Positions 17,393-25,674 of a stretch of 64,000 bases of DNA are shown one piece after another; positions within the stretch are counted from its first letter, which is position 1, and each line of letters opens with the position of its first letter. Source of the DNA: Streptomyces katrae (GTDB taxonomy: Bacteria > Actinomycetota > Actinomycetes > Streptomycetales > Streptomycetaceae); NCBI RefSeq assembly GCF_000717655.1, contig NZ_JNZY01000019.1:72435-136434 (forward strand), read 5' to 3'. Under the pieces are notes generated by a model. It was not told the origin of the DNA. It was given only the letters and a program-made list of their open reading frames with translations, and did not search any database. The translations under genes were made by a program, and so were the position numbers.

Positions 17393-17698
17393 CGGATCCG
17401 CACCGCGAAAGCGGAATGCGAACCATCGTTTTCCCAGTTCAGAAGGGGTGCGAGCGTCTCCGGTTCCTGTTGCAGAGCGGTGACAGACGGGCGATGGATC
17501 GGTGATCCACAATGTGTGAAGATCAGTTCATCGCAGCAAGCGGCCGAGGAAGCAGAACCGGCGCCGGAGCGAAAACCCGCACCACCCGCCACCGGCGCTC
17601 TGCCGCGGCACCTCGCACGTCCTCTTCCGTCTGCCCTGCCGGCTGCCACCGCTCTGCGCTGCTCGCCTGCCTTCGTGATTCCTTGGGGGGAGTCCACC
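17393..17698. other. 306-base upstream region of the sortase-substrate gene
   Basis: No gene is supported; the open frame across it (from 17480) lacks typical codon bias. It contains a GGATC-GGT-GATCC inverted repeat at about 17495-17507 and a GGGGGGAG ribosome binding site near the end. The first part is the DUF4291 3' flank, without a strong hairpin. Confidence 0.5.
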
Positions 17699-18970
17699 AT
17701 GTCCGCTCGCACCGCCACCCGCCGCACCCTCCGCTCCGCGGCCGCCACCGCTGTCGTCGCCGCCGTCGCCGGTACCGTCCTCATGCCGCTGTCGGCGTAC
17801 GCCGCTCCGGCCGAGGACAACCACCACGCACTGAAGATCACGATGGGCGCCCCGGTGCCGAGCGGCCCGCTGACCCGCGGCGGTGCGACGGAGACCTTCG
17901 AGCTGACGGCCACCAACACCACGGACAAGCCCAGCTCGTTCCACCCCTGGATCCTGGGCACCCCGACCGGTTCCAAGCCGCTCGAGAAGGCTGACGTGAT
18001 CTTCAAGGTCGAGGGCGTGACGGCGCCGGCGACCGACTCCTTCATTGGTCAGCAGGACGGCGAGTGGCAGGGCATGTTCCACCCGGCGGGCAAGAGCGGG
18101 GAGGGCTTCGAGATCCCGGCGGGCGCCAAGCTCACCTGGAAGGTCACGATCGGCCTCACCAAGAGCTACCCGTCCATCGACGGTGACTTCGCACTGCGCG
18201 CCACGAGCTACCAGGGCGAGGTCGCGCAGGGCGGCGACGCCACCCTGGTCTTCAAGGCCGAGCAGACGGTCAAGACCCCCACCCTGGAGACCTGGTTCGA
18301 CCAGATCAACCCCTGCCAGGACAAGACGCCCGAGTACCAGTGCCGCGAGATGGACCTGCGCTACCGCGCCACCGGTGACGGCGAGTTCGGCACGGCCCTG
18401 GCCACCTACCTGGAGAACCAGGTCAAGGGGGGCGCCCCCGAGGACGCCGACCTCCGCTACCAGCTGCAGGTCGACGGCCAGTGGAAGGACCTGTCGCAGA
18501 AGGACGGCTACCGTCTGCCCGACATCGCGAAGGGCTTCGGCAAGGCCTCCGGCGAGCGCAAGGTGCACCTGCGCGTCAAGGTCGGCCCCAACGCGAAGCT
18601 GGCGAAGGAGACCACCGCCATCCTGTACGCGCCGGTCCGTCCGGCCGACGACAACACCTTCGCGTTCGCGACCGCCGAGGCCAGGTTCCAGATCGCCCCG
18701 GCCACCGCGACCACGTCGCCCTCGCCGACCCCGAGCAAGTCCGCCACGACGCAGCCGTCCACGAGCCCGTCCCCGTCGGCCTCGTCCTCCGCCACCGCGG
18801 TCGCCGCGGCGACCACCAACACCAAGGCCACCGGCGCCTCGGGCACCCTGGCCCAGACCGGCGCCGACACGAACACCGGCCTGTACTCCGGCCTGGCCGC
18901 CGTCCTCGTCGCTCTCGGCGGCGGCGCAGCCTGGCTCGGCGCCCGCCGCCGCCGCGCGACGCGCGCCTGA
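17699..18970 (+). CDS. Secreted LAQTG-sortase-anchored surface protein
   Basis: 423 residues from ATG 17699 (GGGGGGAG six bases upstream). An Arg-rich n-region with hydrophobic core forms a signal peptide (about 1-36). The exported body is beta-rich (about 40-330) with a Cys pair in INPCQDKTPEYQCRE. A Ser/Thr/Pro wall-spanning linker (about 345-370) leads to LAQTG at 384-388, a hydrophobic helix and an RRRRATRA tail. LAxTG is the motif of Streptomyces class E sortases, so covalent peptidoglycan attachment is expected. Binding partner unknown. No sortase gene is in the window. Confidence 0.85.
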   Translation: MSARTATRRTLRSAAATAVVAAVAGTVLMPLSAYAAPAEDNHHALKITMGAPVPSGPLTRGGATETFELTATNTTDKPSSFHPWILGTPTGSKPLEKADVIFKVEGVTAPATDSFIGQQDGEWQGMFHPAGKSGEGFEIPAGAKLTWKVTIGLTKSYPSIDGDFALRATSYQGEVAQGGDATLVFKAEQTVKTPTLETWFDQINPCQDKTPEYQCREMDLRYRATGDGEFGTALATYLENQVKGGAPEDADLRYQLQVDGQWKDLSQKDGYRLPDIAKGFGKASGERKVHLRVKVGPNAKLAKETTAILYAPVRPADDNTFAFATAEARFQIAPATATTSPSPTPSKSATTQPSTSPSPSASSSATAVAAATTNTKATGASGTLAQTGADTNTGLYSGLAAVLVALGGGAAWLGARRRRATRA

Positions 18971-18984
18971 TCACCCGCACCACG

Positions 18985-19019
18985 GAAGGGGCCCGGCACA
19001 CCACGTGCCGGGCCCCTTC
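18985..19019. terminator. Strong bidirectional hairpin terminator
   Basis: A perfect 15-bp stem (GAAGGGGCCCGGCAC and complement) with a 5-base loop lies between the convergent surface-protein and GNAT genes. Confidence 0.9.
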
Positions 19020-19026
19020 GCCGTGC

Positions 19027-19497
19027 TCACCGGGCGGCGTAATCGACGAGTTCCGCGTCGAACGGCCACACGTCACGGAGCCATCGCGTCACGGCCTCGT
19101 ACAGCACCTTGTCGAGCGGCGCCCGGTCCGCCCGTACCCAGGAGCTGACGCTCACCCGCTCCGGCGCCTCTTTCCCCGGGTAGACGTAGAGACAGCCGAT
19201 GACTTCGTCCCCCTCCAGGACGCTGTACGTGAACCCCTTCCGGTCCGCGAAGTCCCGCGCGTGCCGTGCCAGATCGGCCCGGTTCGCCTCGGCGGACATC
19301 CCCTCGACCGGCGGCCACCCCCGCCCCTGGAACCCGGGCGTGGCCCGCACGTGCGCGATGCTCCCGCTCCAGGCGGCGAGGTCCCGCTCGTTGTGCGCCT
19401 CCCCGAGCGGCTCGAGCCGGAACCCGTCCCCCTCGAACCCGAGCGGTACCTCGAACGTGTCGGCCCCCGGTACGAACAGCTGCTGATCATCACTCAT
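19027..19497 (-). CDS. GNAT-family N-acetyltransferase
   Basis: 156 residues. It has the GNAT order of strands and helices (FRLEPLGEAHNERDLAAW ... TYSVLEGDEVIGCLYVYP ... VSVSSWVRADRAPLDKVLYEAVTRWL), though the acetyl-CoA loop Q/RxxGxG/A is poorly conserved. TAGGGT ends six bases before ATG 19497 (leaderless). Substrate unknown. The gene is followed by a strong hairpin, and its upstream side abuts a stretch of decayed genes. Confidence 0.75.
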   Translation of the reverse strand: MSDDQQLFVPGADTFEVPLGFEGDGFRLEPLGEAHNERDLAAWSGSIAHVRATPGFQGRGWPPVEGMSAEANRADLARHARDFADRKGFTYSVLEGDEVIGCLYVYPGKEAPERVSVSSWVRADRAPLDKVLYEAVTRWLRDVWPFDAELVDYAAR

Positions 19498-19612
19498 GCG
19501 CCGACCCTACGCAGCCCCTCCGCGGGCGCGCACCGGACATCCGGCCGCCAGCACCCGCCCGTCCGGCCCGATCAGCAAGCCGGCGGGCAGCTGGGGGCTG
19601 GGTCCCCGGGAT

Positions 19613-19871
19613 CCCGGTGGACGCCGCCGCCGTTGCGGAGGGCAAGCCCTCACCCGTCCCGTACCTGGCGGGCGCAGCCCTCCTCGGCGCCGCCCCCGAA
19701 GACTGCCTGGTGATCGAGGACGCCCCGTCCGGAGTCCGGTCCGGGCTGCGGGCCGGCATGACGGTCCGGACCGTCAACACCCCCGCCCCGGAGCCCGGCG
19801 CCCACCGCCACTTCCCCACCCTGCGCGAGGCCGCCCCCGCCATCCTCGCCTTCGTCGACAACGCTGCCTGA
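19613..19871 (+). pseudogene. C-terminal remnant of a HAD-family phosphatase
   Basis: In frame from about 19613: IPVDAAAVAEGKPSPVPYLA, then APEDCLVIEDAPSGVRSGLRAG and a normal C-terminus. These carry HAD motif III (Lys of GKPSP) and motif IV (EDAPSG), as in beta-phosphoglucomutase or sugar-phosphatase types. The N-terminal half with the nucleophile DxD and cap domain is absent, and no start codon with a ribosome binding site precedes it. It therefore looks like a deletion remnant and should be inactive. Confidence 0.75.
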
Positions 19872-20109
19872 CCCGCTCCCCGAACGGCGGAGGCGAAGCT
19901 GCAGGACGTGAGCCAGTGGTCCCCGCCCTCCGCAAGCGCCTCGACGACCGGCGGGCGGGCCTCGGCCCCGTCGTGCGGTGAGCGGCGGCTCCCGTGGCGG
20001 CTCGTGCGCGGCCGGGGGCGATGGCTGTCCCCCTGCCAGGCGGATACGGCAGACTGGAGGTTTGGCCGTCCGCGCCCGGGCAGCCACCCCACGCAGGAAA
20101 GGGACGTTT
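19872..20109. other. Intergenic region with possible coding remnant, upstream of XPB
   Basis: A short plus-strand stretch (19916-19981) reads VVPALRKRLDDRRAGLGPVV before a stop and may be the tail of a lost gene. The rest carries the XPB promoter region and its ribosome binding site (GGAAAGG). Nothing else was recognised. Confidence 0.4.
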
Positions 20110-21753
20110 GTGAACGGGCCTCTCATCGTCCAGAGCGACAAGACACTCCTCCTCGAGGTCGACCACGAGCTCGCCGGCGCCGCGCGCCGCGCCATCGCCC
20201 CCTTCGCCGAGCTCGAGCGGGCCCCCGAGCACATCCACACGTACCGGATCACCCCGCTCGGCCTGTGGAACGCCCGGGCCGCGGGGCACGACGCCGAGCA
20301 GGTCGTCGACGCGCTCGTCGAGTTCTCCCGGTACCCCGTCCCGCACGCGCTGCTCGTCGACGTCGCCGAGACCATGGCGCGCTACGGCCGCCTCACCCTC
20401 TCCAAGCACCCCGTCCACGGGCTGGTCCTGACCAGCACCGACCGGCCGGTGCTCGAGGAGATCCTGCGGTCCAAGCGGATCACCCCGCTGGTCGGGGCCC
20501 GGCTCGACCCCGACACCGTGGCCGTGCACCCCTCCGAGCGCGGGCAGATCAAGCAGACCCTGCTGAAGCTGGGCTGGCCGGCCGAGGACCTCGCCGGTTA
20601 CGTCGACGGCGAGGCGCACGCCATCGACCTCGTCGAGGACGGCTGGGCGCTGCGGCCGTACCAGCAGCAGGCCGTAGAGGGCTTCTGGCACGGCGGCTCG
20701 GGCGTGGTCGTGCTCCCCTGCGGCGCGGGAAAGACGCTGGTCGGCGCCGGGGCCATGGCGAAGGCCAAGGCGACGACGCTGATCCTGGTCACGAACACCG
20801 TCTCGGCGCGGCAGTGGAAGCACGAGTTGGTCAAGCGGACCTCGCTGACGGAGGAGGAGATCGGCGAGTACTCCGGCACCCGCAAGGAGATCCGGCCGGT
20901 CACCATCGCCACGTACCAGGTCCTGACGACGAAGCGGAAGGGCGTCTACCCGCACCTGGAGCTGTTCGACTCCCGCGACTGGGGGCTGATCCTCTACGAC
21001 GAGGTGCACCTGCTGCCGGCGCCGGTGTTCAAGTTCACCGCGGACCTGCAGGCGCGGCGGCGGCTCGGCCTGACCGCGACGCTGGTGCGCGAGGACGGCC
21101 GCGAGTCGGACGTGTTCTCGCTCATCGGCCCGAAGCGGTTCGACGCGCCGTGGAAGGAGATCGAGGCGCAGGGATACATCGCCCCGGCGGACTGTGTCGA
21201 GGTCCGGGTGAACCTCACCGAGTCGGAGCGGCTCGCGTACGCGACCGCCGAGACGGAGGAGAAGTACCGCTTCTGCGCGACGACGGCGACGAAGCGGAAG
21301 GTCACCGAGGCGCTCGTCGCCAAGCACCGGGGCGAGCAGACGCTGGTCATCGGGCAGTACATCGACCAGCTCGACGAGCTCGGCGAGCACCTGGACGCGC
21401 CCGTCATCAAGGGCGAGACCTCGAACGCGCAGCGGGAGAAGCTCTTCGACGCCTTCCGGCAGGGCGAGATCAGCGTGCTGGTGGTGTCGAAGGTCGCGAA
21501 CTTCTCCATCGACCTGCCCGAGGCCACGGTCGCGATCCAGGTGTCCGGCACCTTCGGCTCCCGCCAGGAGGAGGCCCAGCGCCTGGGCCGCGTGCTGCGC
21601 CCGAAGGCGGACGGCCACGAGGCGCGGTTCTATTCGGTCGTCGCGCGCGACACGATCGACCAGGACTTCGCGGCGCACCGCCAGCGCTTCCTCGCCGAAC
21701 AGGGCTACGCCTACCGGATCATGGACGCCGACGAACTCCTGACGACCGACTGA
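20110..21753 (+). CDS. XPB-type DNA repair helicase (SF2)
   Basis: 547 residues from GTG 20110 (GGAAAGG nine bases upstream). An N-terminal damage-recognition-like domain (1-175) is followed by helicase motifs: Q-like LRPYQQQAV, Walker A CGAGKT (204-209), DEVH (297-300), an RED motif in ATLVREDG (about 327-329), and C-terminal motifs VVSKVANFSIDLP and QEEAQRLGRVLRPK. This is the bacterial and archaeal XPB/UvsW-like group, a 3'-5' DNA translocase linked to repair. The WYL/helicase-associated protein at 14315 is the probable companion. Predicted cytoplasmic. Confidence 0.93.
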   Translation: MNGPLIVQSDKTLLLEVDHELAGAARRAIAPFAELERAPEHIHTYRITPLGLWNARAAGHDAEQVVDALVEFSRYPVPHALLVDVAETMARYGRLTLSKHPVHGLVLTSTDRPVLEEILRSKRITPLVGARLDPDTVAVHPSERGQIKQTLLKLGWPAEDLAGYVDGEAHAIDLVEDGWALRPYQQQAVEGFWHGGSGVVVLPCGAGKTLVGAGAMAKAKATTLILVTNTVSARQWKHELVKRTSLTEEEIGEYSGTRKEIRPVTIATYQVLTTKRKGVYPHLELFDSRDWGLILYDEVHLLPAPVFKFTADLQARRRLGLTATLVREDGRESDVFSLIGPKRFDAPWKEIEAQGYIAPADCVEVRVNLTESERLAYATAETEEKYRFCATTATKRKVTEALVAKHRGEQTLVIGQYIDQLDELGEHLDAPVIKGETSNAQREKLFDAFRQGEISVLVVSKVANFSIDLPEATVAIQVSGTFGSRQEEAQRLGRVLRPKADGHEARFYSVVARDTIDQDFAAHRQRFLAEQGYAYRIMDADELLTTD

Positions 21754-21770
21754 CCGACCGACCGACCGAC
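21752..21770. repeat. Tetranucleotide (GACC)n simple repeat
   Basis: About 4.5 tandem GACC units lie directly on and after the XPB stop codon. It is short and probably a replication-slippage product. Confidence 0.7.
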
Positions 21771-21843
21771 TGGCCGACTCCGGGCGTGGTGCCGGGCGCG
21801 AGCACTACGCTGGCAGGGACGTACGTCCGGCAAGGAGGGGCGC

Positions 21844-22125
21844 ATGCCGCACCAGGAGATCTACGAGGTCCTCTACACGGAGTCGGCGGGCCAGGCCCGG
21901 GACCTTCTGGACCCTGCGCGCCGTGCGTCCTTCGACAAGGCCGTCGACATCCTGGCCCGCGACCCCTACACCGAGCTGTCCCAGTCGATAGGGCCCGGCG
22001 AGCAGGATCGCGAGATCCGGCTGACCTCACAGATCGTGGCCGAGTACATGGTGTCGCGCGGGCGCCTGCTGCTCGTGGTGCTGCGGATCTTCGACGACGC
22101 GGACATCCTGCTGCCCGAGGGGTGA
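21844..22125 (+). CDS. Small RelE/ParE-like protein
   Basis: 93 residues from ATG 21844, with AAGGAGGGG as a strong ribosome binding site. The pattern YEVLYTESAGQARDLLDPARRASFDKAVDILARDP, then REIRLTSQIVAEYMVSRGRLLLVVLRIFDD, fits the alpha-helix pair plus beta-sheet of the RelE/ParE toxin superfamily. No antitoxin frame is seen on either side: upstream is the XPB gene and downstream an antisense pseudogene. It may be a solitary, domesticated member. Its 3' end overlaps the tail of the GT87 remnant on the other strand. Confidence 0.65.
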   Translation: MPHQEIYEVLYTESAGQARDLLDPARRASFDKAVDILARDPYTELSQSIGPGEQDREIRLTSQIVAEYMVSRGRLLLVVLRIFDDADILLPEG

Positions 22126-22896
22126 CCTTCGTACGGGGACCAGGACGAGGCCGGGCTTCGGGTCCGGGCGGCGGGCCGTCGCCGACCGGGCCAGGAGGGC
22201 GAGCAGGGGGACGGACCAGACCCACAGGTGCGGCCAGTCCAGCAGCAGGGCCCGGCCGGAGGCGGGCAGGTGCCGGGCCCAGAAGTCGGCGGACGCCTGC
22301 GGGAGGACGAGCAGCCCGAGCAGGGCGGTCCCGGCGAAGGCGCCCAGCGCCGTCAGCCCGGCCCGGATCCGGCCGGTCAGCAGCAGGTACGGGACGAACA
22401 GCGCCGGGGTCAGGGTGATGCCGGCGGCCGTGCCCAGCGCGAAGCCCTTGCCGAGCGCGGCGCGGGGCCGGCGCAGGTCCCACAGGACCAGGCAGGCGAG
22501 CGCCAGGTTGACCTGTCCGGCGAGCAGGCTCTGGAACAGCGGTTCCGCCCACAGCCCGGCGATGGTCGCGGCCAGGACGGGCCCGGGCCGGGCCCGCAGT
22601 CCCGCGAGGCGGCAGGACATCAGGATCAGCAGGGCGAGCAGGCCGGCGTTGCCGAGGACGAAGACGGTCTTCAGGACGCCGACGGGCAGCCAGGCGGCCG
22701 GCGTGAACAGGATCGCCGCGAACGGCGGGTACGCGGCGGGAGGGCGCCACTCGGCGGCGCAGAACCCGTCGACGAGGCCATCGGCGATCGGGATGCGCAG
22801 CGCAATGCCGAGCACGCCGAGCACGAGGAGCGGGCCCGTGACCAGCACGTCGGCCAGGGGCGACGGCGGGGGGCTGGGATGGTGGCTCCGGGTCAC
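22027..22896 (-). pseudogene. Truncated GT87-family mannosyltransferase-like membrane protein
   Basis: The first about 200 residues match polyprenol-phosphate mannosyltransferases of the GT87/DUF2029 type: AAYPPFAAILFTPAAWLP, then LAGQVNLALACLVLWDLRRP, and GITLTPALFVPYLL. Normal members continue about 200 residues more. Here the text jumps from ADFWARHLPASGR directly to LLLDWPHLWVWSVPLLALLA, a segment that usually lies about 100 residues later. After 22130 the frame is only the antisense of the neighbouring gene (Gln/His-rich nonsense). An internal deletion and loss of the end are inferred, so it is probably inactive. Confidence 0.65.
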
Positions 22897-22907
22897 GCGC
22901 GTGACCC
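22890..22907. promoter_or_regulatory. 18-bp perfect palindrome over the GT87 start
   Basis: GGGTCACGCGCGTGACCC is a perfect palindrome covering the GTG start (22896) and overlapping the TAGGGT -10-like hexamer (22904-22909) on the minus strand. It could be an operator that once controlled the gene. The regulator is unknown. Confidence 0.5.
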
Positions 22908-22975
22908 TAGTGGATCACCGCGCCCCCTCCGCCGCTATCCGGCCAGCCCGCTGCGCGGCGCAGCCGGGCCGCTGG

Positions 22976-23161
22976 TCAGCGGCGTATGACGCCGGCGTCC
23001 TCGCCGTATTCGCCCAGGACGATGACGCTCACCGCCGCCGCGGCGAACACCTTCGCGGCGCGCAGGGCGTTGCCCACCACGTGGCGGGGAGGGGAGTCGG
23101 AGGTGGCGGTGGCGCCGCTAGGGCGGCCGCCCCGGATCGGGGTGAAGGTTGCGGTGCTCAT
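22976..23161 (-). CDS. Small hypothetical protein (61 aa)
   Basis: 61 residues from ATG 23161: MSTATFTPIRGGRPSG, then HVVGNALRAAKVFAAAAVSVIVLGEYGEDAGVIRR. One amphipathic or hydrophobic segment (about 34-52) is followed by an acidic turn and a basic end. It may associate with the membrane. Similar MSTxxFTPIRG proteins are, from memory, found in other streptomycetes. Function unknown. Confidence 0.6.
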   Translation of the reverse strand: MSTATFTPIRGGRPSGATATSDSPPRHVVGNALRAAKVFAAAAVSVIVLGEYGEDAGVIRR

Positions 23162-23474
23162 GTATCCATGGTGCGCTTCCGCCCCGGTTGGCACATCGCC
23201 CTGGGGGCGGAACCGCAGGCCCTCCCGCCTACTCCTGCGGGCCCATGCCACCCCCTAGTGGTCCTGCCCAAGGTCTGACACTCCCAGGTATGACACCCGT
23301 ACGGACGTCCCGCCCCGGAGGGACTTCCGCCCCCGTATTCCGTTCGCGCCCCGCCTGCACGGTGACTACAATCTCCGCTCTTGCCGCCTCCCGCCGCCGT
23401 TTCGGGGAGAGCCGCCCGCCGGCCGGAAACCGGCGGGCATCGTTCCGTACCGAGCAGCAGCTGGAGGCATTTCC
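23162..23474 (+). other. Leader and promoter region of the HelD-type gene
   Basis: 313 bases without a gene. It contains two adjacent 15-base direct repeats starting AGGTCTGACAC (23271) and AGGTATGACAC (23286), and a hairpin at 23414-23438 (GCCCGCCGG, loop CCGGAAA, CCGGCGGGC) that would lie in the 5' leader. GGAGG precedes the GTG at 23475. No rifamycin-associated 19-bp inverted repeat was recognised. Confidence 0.5.
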
Positions 23475-25577
23475 GTGTCCGCGCACGCCCCCGAGACCGG
23501 CATCGACAACGACGGCGCCGGCGACTCCGCCGCCCACCCCCTCGCCCGCGAGCAGGCCCACCTCACCGCCTCCCGCGCCGCTCTCCGCGCCATGCGCGAG
23601 GACGTCGAGGCCCTCGACATCCGCGACGTCACCGCGAACTGGGTCAACGCGATCGTCCTCCAGGCCCAGATCGACGACCGGATCAAGGCGCTGGCCGACC
23701 TCGCCCACACCCCGCTCTTCTTCGGCCGCCTCAACTACCTGCACGCACCCGGCGCCGAGCTCGCCGAAGGCGCGGAGGGCGAGCAGTTCTACATCGGCCG
23801 CCGCCACGTCCACGACGCCGACGGCGACCCGATGGTCATCGACTGGCGCGCGCCCGTCTCCCAGCCGTTCTACCGGGCCTCCAAGAACGACCCTCAGGAC
23901 ATCGCCTTGCGCCGCCGCTTCGGCTACACGGGCGGCGAGCTCACCGCGTACGAGGACGAGCACCTCTCCGACCCCGCCGAGGCGGCCGCCGTCAGCAAGC
24001 TGCTCCAGCGGGAGATCGAGCGACCGCGCGTCGGCCCCATGCGTGACATCGTCGCGACGATCCAGCCCGAGCAGGACGAGATCGTCCGCTCCGGCCTGTC
24101 CGGCTCCGTCTGCGTGCAGGGCGGCCCCGGCACCGGCAAGACCGCGGTCGGTCTGCACCGCGTCGCGTACCTGCTGTACGCCCACCGCGAGCGGCTCGCC
24201 CGTACCGGCACGCTCGTCATCGGGCCGAACCGTTCCTTCCTGCACTACATCGAGCAGGTCCTCCCGGCCCTGGGCGAGCTCGAGGTCAAGCAGGCCACCG
24301 TCGAGGACCTGGTGGCCCGCGACGCCCTGGAGATCCGCGGCACCGACGCCGCCGCGACCGCCGTCGTCAAGGGCGACGCCCGCATGGCGGAGGTGCTGCG
24401 CCGTGCGGTCCGCTCGCACGTCAGCATGCCCGCCGAGCCGCTGATGGTGGTCCGCGGTTCGCGCCGCTGGCGGGTACCGGCGTACGAGATCGAGGAGATC
24501 GTGGCGGAGCTCCTCGACCGGGACATCCGCTACGGCGCCGCCCGCGACGCACTGCCGCAGCGGATCGCGCACACCGTGCTCGTACGGATGGAACAGGCGG
24601 GCGAGGCGCCCGACGACCGCGTCCAGGACTCGGTGGCACGGGGCGCGGCCGTGAAGGCGGCGGTCAAGGCGATCTGGCCGGCAGTGGAACCGGCGAAGCT
24701 GGTGCTGCGCCTGCTGTCGGAGCCGGAGTTCCTGGCGGAGCACGCGGAGGGCGTCCTGTCGGACGAGGAGCAGCAGCTCCTGCTGTGGGCCAAGCCGTTC
24801 CGGAGCGTGAAGTCGGCGAAGTGGTCGGCGGCGGACCTGGTCCTGATCGACGAGGCGGCGGACCTGGTGGAGCGCACGCACTCGCTGGGCCATGTCGTCC
24901 TCGACGAGGCGCAGGACCTGTCGCCGATGCAGTACCGGGCGGTGGGCCGGCGCTGCACGACGGGCTCGGCGACGGTCCTGGGCGACCTCGCGCAGGGCAC
25001 GACCCCGTGGGCGACGCGCAGCTGGGACGAGGCCCTGGCGCACCTGGGCAAGCCGGGGGCGGCGCTGGAGGAGCTGACGGCGGGCTTCCGCGTGCCGCGC
25101 GAGGTGATCGCGTACGCCTCGCGCCTGCTGCCGTCGATCTCCCCGGGGCTGGCCGCGGTCTCCTCGGTCCGTGAGACGCCGGGGTCGCTGGTCGTCACGC
25201 CGACGCCGGACCTGACGGCGTCGGTCCTGGACGCCTGCCGCGCCGCGCTGGCCCACGAGGGCTCGATCGGCCTGATCGCGGCCGACGCCCGGATCCCGGA
25301 GCTGGCCGAGGCCCTGCGCGCGGCGGAACTGCCGTATCTGGCACCGGGCGAGGAGACGACGGCGCAGGCGCGGCTGACGCTGGTGCCGGCGTCGCTGGCG
25401 AAGGGTCTCGAGTACGACTACGTGGTGCTGGACGAGCCCGCCGCGATCGTCTCCGGCGAACCCGACGAACGCACCGGCCTGCGCCGCCTCTACGTGTGCC
25501 TCACCCGTGCCGTCTCGGGCCTGCACGTCCTGCACGCCGCCGCGTTGCCGGCGGCCCTCGGACCTGCCCTTCCGTAG
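23475..25577 (+). CDS. HelD-family RNA polymerase-associated ATPase (UvrD-like)
   Basis: 700 residues from GTG 23475. The N-terminal coiled coil (AREQAHLTASRAALRAMREDVEAL) and YIGRRHVHDADGDPMVIDWRAPVSQPFYRA are typical of actinobacterial HelD. Walker A GGPGTGKT lies near 216-223, Walker B in VVLDEAQDLSPMQYR near 475, and motif VI-like RRLYVCLTRAV near the end. HelD proteins pull stalled RNA polymerase off DNA and some streptomycete members (HelR) protect against rifamycins. Which subtype this is cannot be decided by eye. It stands alone behind a long leader. Confidence 0.9.
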   Translation: MSAHAPETGIDNDGAGDSAAHPLAREQAHLTASRAALRAMREDVEALDIRDVTANWVNAIVLQAQIDDRIKALADLAHTPLFFGRLNYLHAPGAELAEGAEGEQFYIGRRHVHDADGDPMVIDWRAPVSQPFYRASKNDPQDIALRRRFGYTGGELTAYEDEHLSDPAEAAAVSKLLQREIERPRVGPMRDIVATIQPEQDEIVRSGLSGSVCVQGGPGTGKTAVGLHRVAYLLYAHRERLARTGTLVIGPNRSFLHYIEQVLPALGELEVKQATVEDLVARDALEIRGTDAAATAVVKGDARMAEVLRRAVRSHVSMPAEPLMVVRGSRRWRVPAYEIEEIVAELLDRDIRYGAARDALPQRIAHTVLVRMEQAGEAPDDRVQDSVARGAAVKAAVKAIWPAVEPAKLVLRLLSEPEFLAEHAEGVLSDEEQQLLLWAKPFRSVKSAKWSAADLVLIDEAADLVERTHSLGHVVLDEAQDLSPMQYRAVGRRCTTGSATVLGDLAQGTTPWATRSWDEALAHLGKPGAALEELTAGFRVPREVIAYASRLLPSISPGLAAVSSVRETPGSLVVTPTPDLTASVLDACRAALAHEGSIGLIAADARIPELAEALRAAELPYLAPGEETTAQARLTLVPASLAKGLEYDYVVLDEPAAIVSGEPDERTGLRRLYVCLTRAVSGLHVLHAAALPAALGPALP

Positions 25578-25674
25578 CTCCGGTGGACACGGCCGGTCGG
25601 CGGCAGGACGATGGACGTGTTCACACCTCCCCGGGCCCGGTTCTTCCATGTTCCATCCGAGGGAAGGACGAACG

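Noticed and set aside
14156..17512. A 1118-residue open frame on the minus strand
   Set aside because: It is antisense to the helicase-associated and DUF4291 genes, with Gly/Arg/His-rich composition and no motifs; long antisense frames are common at this GC content.
17480..17698. N-terminal extension of the LAQTG surface protein
   Set aside because: The signal peptide starts cleanly at ATG 17699 with a strong ribosome binding site; the upstream part has no export features.
23250..23474. Rifamycin-associated element before the HelD-type gene
   Set aside because: I looked for a 19-bp inverted repeat of that type and did not see one; the repeats present are direct.
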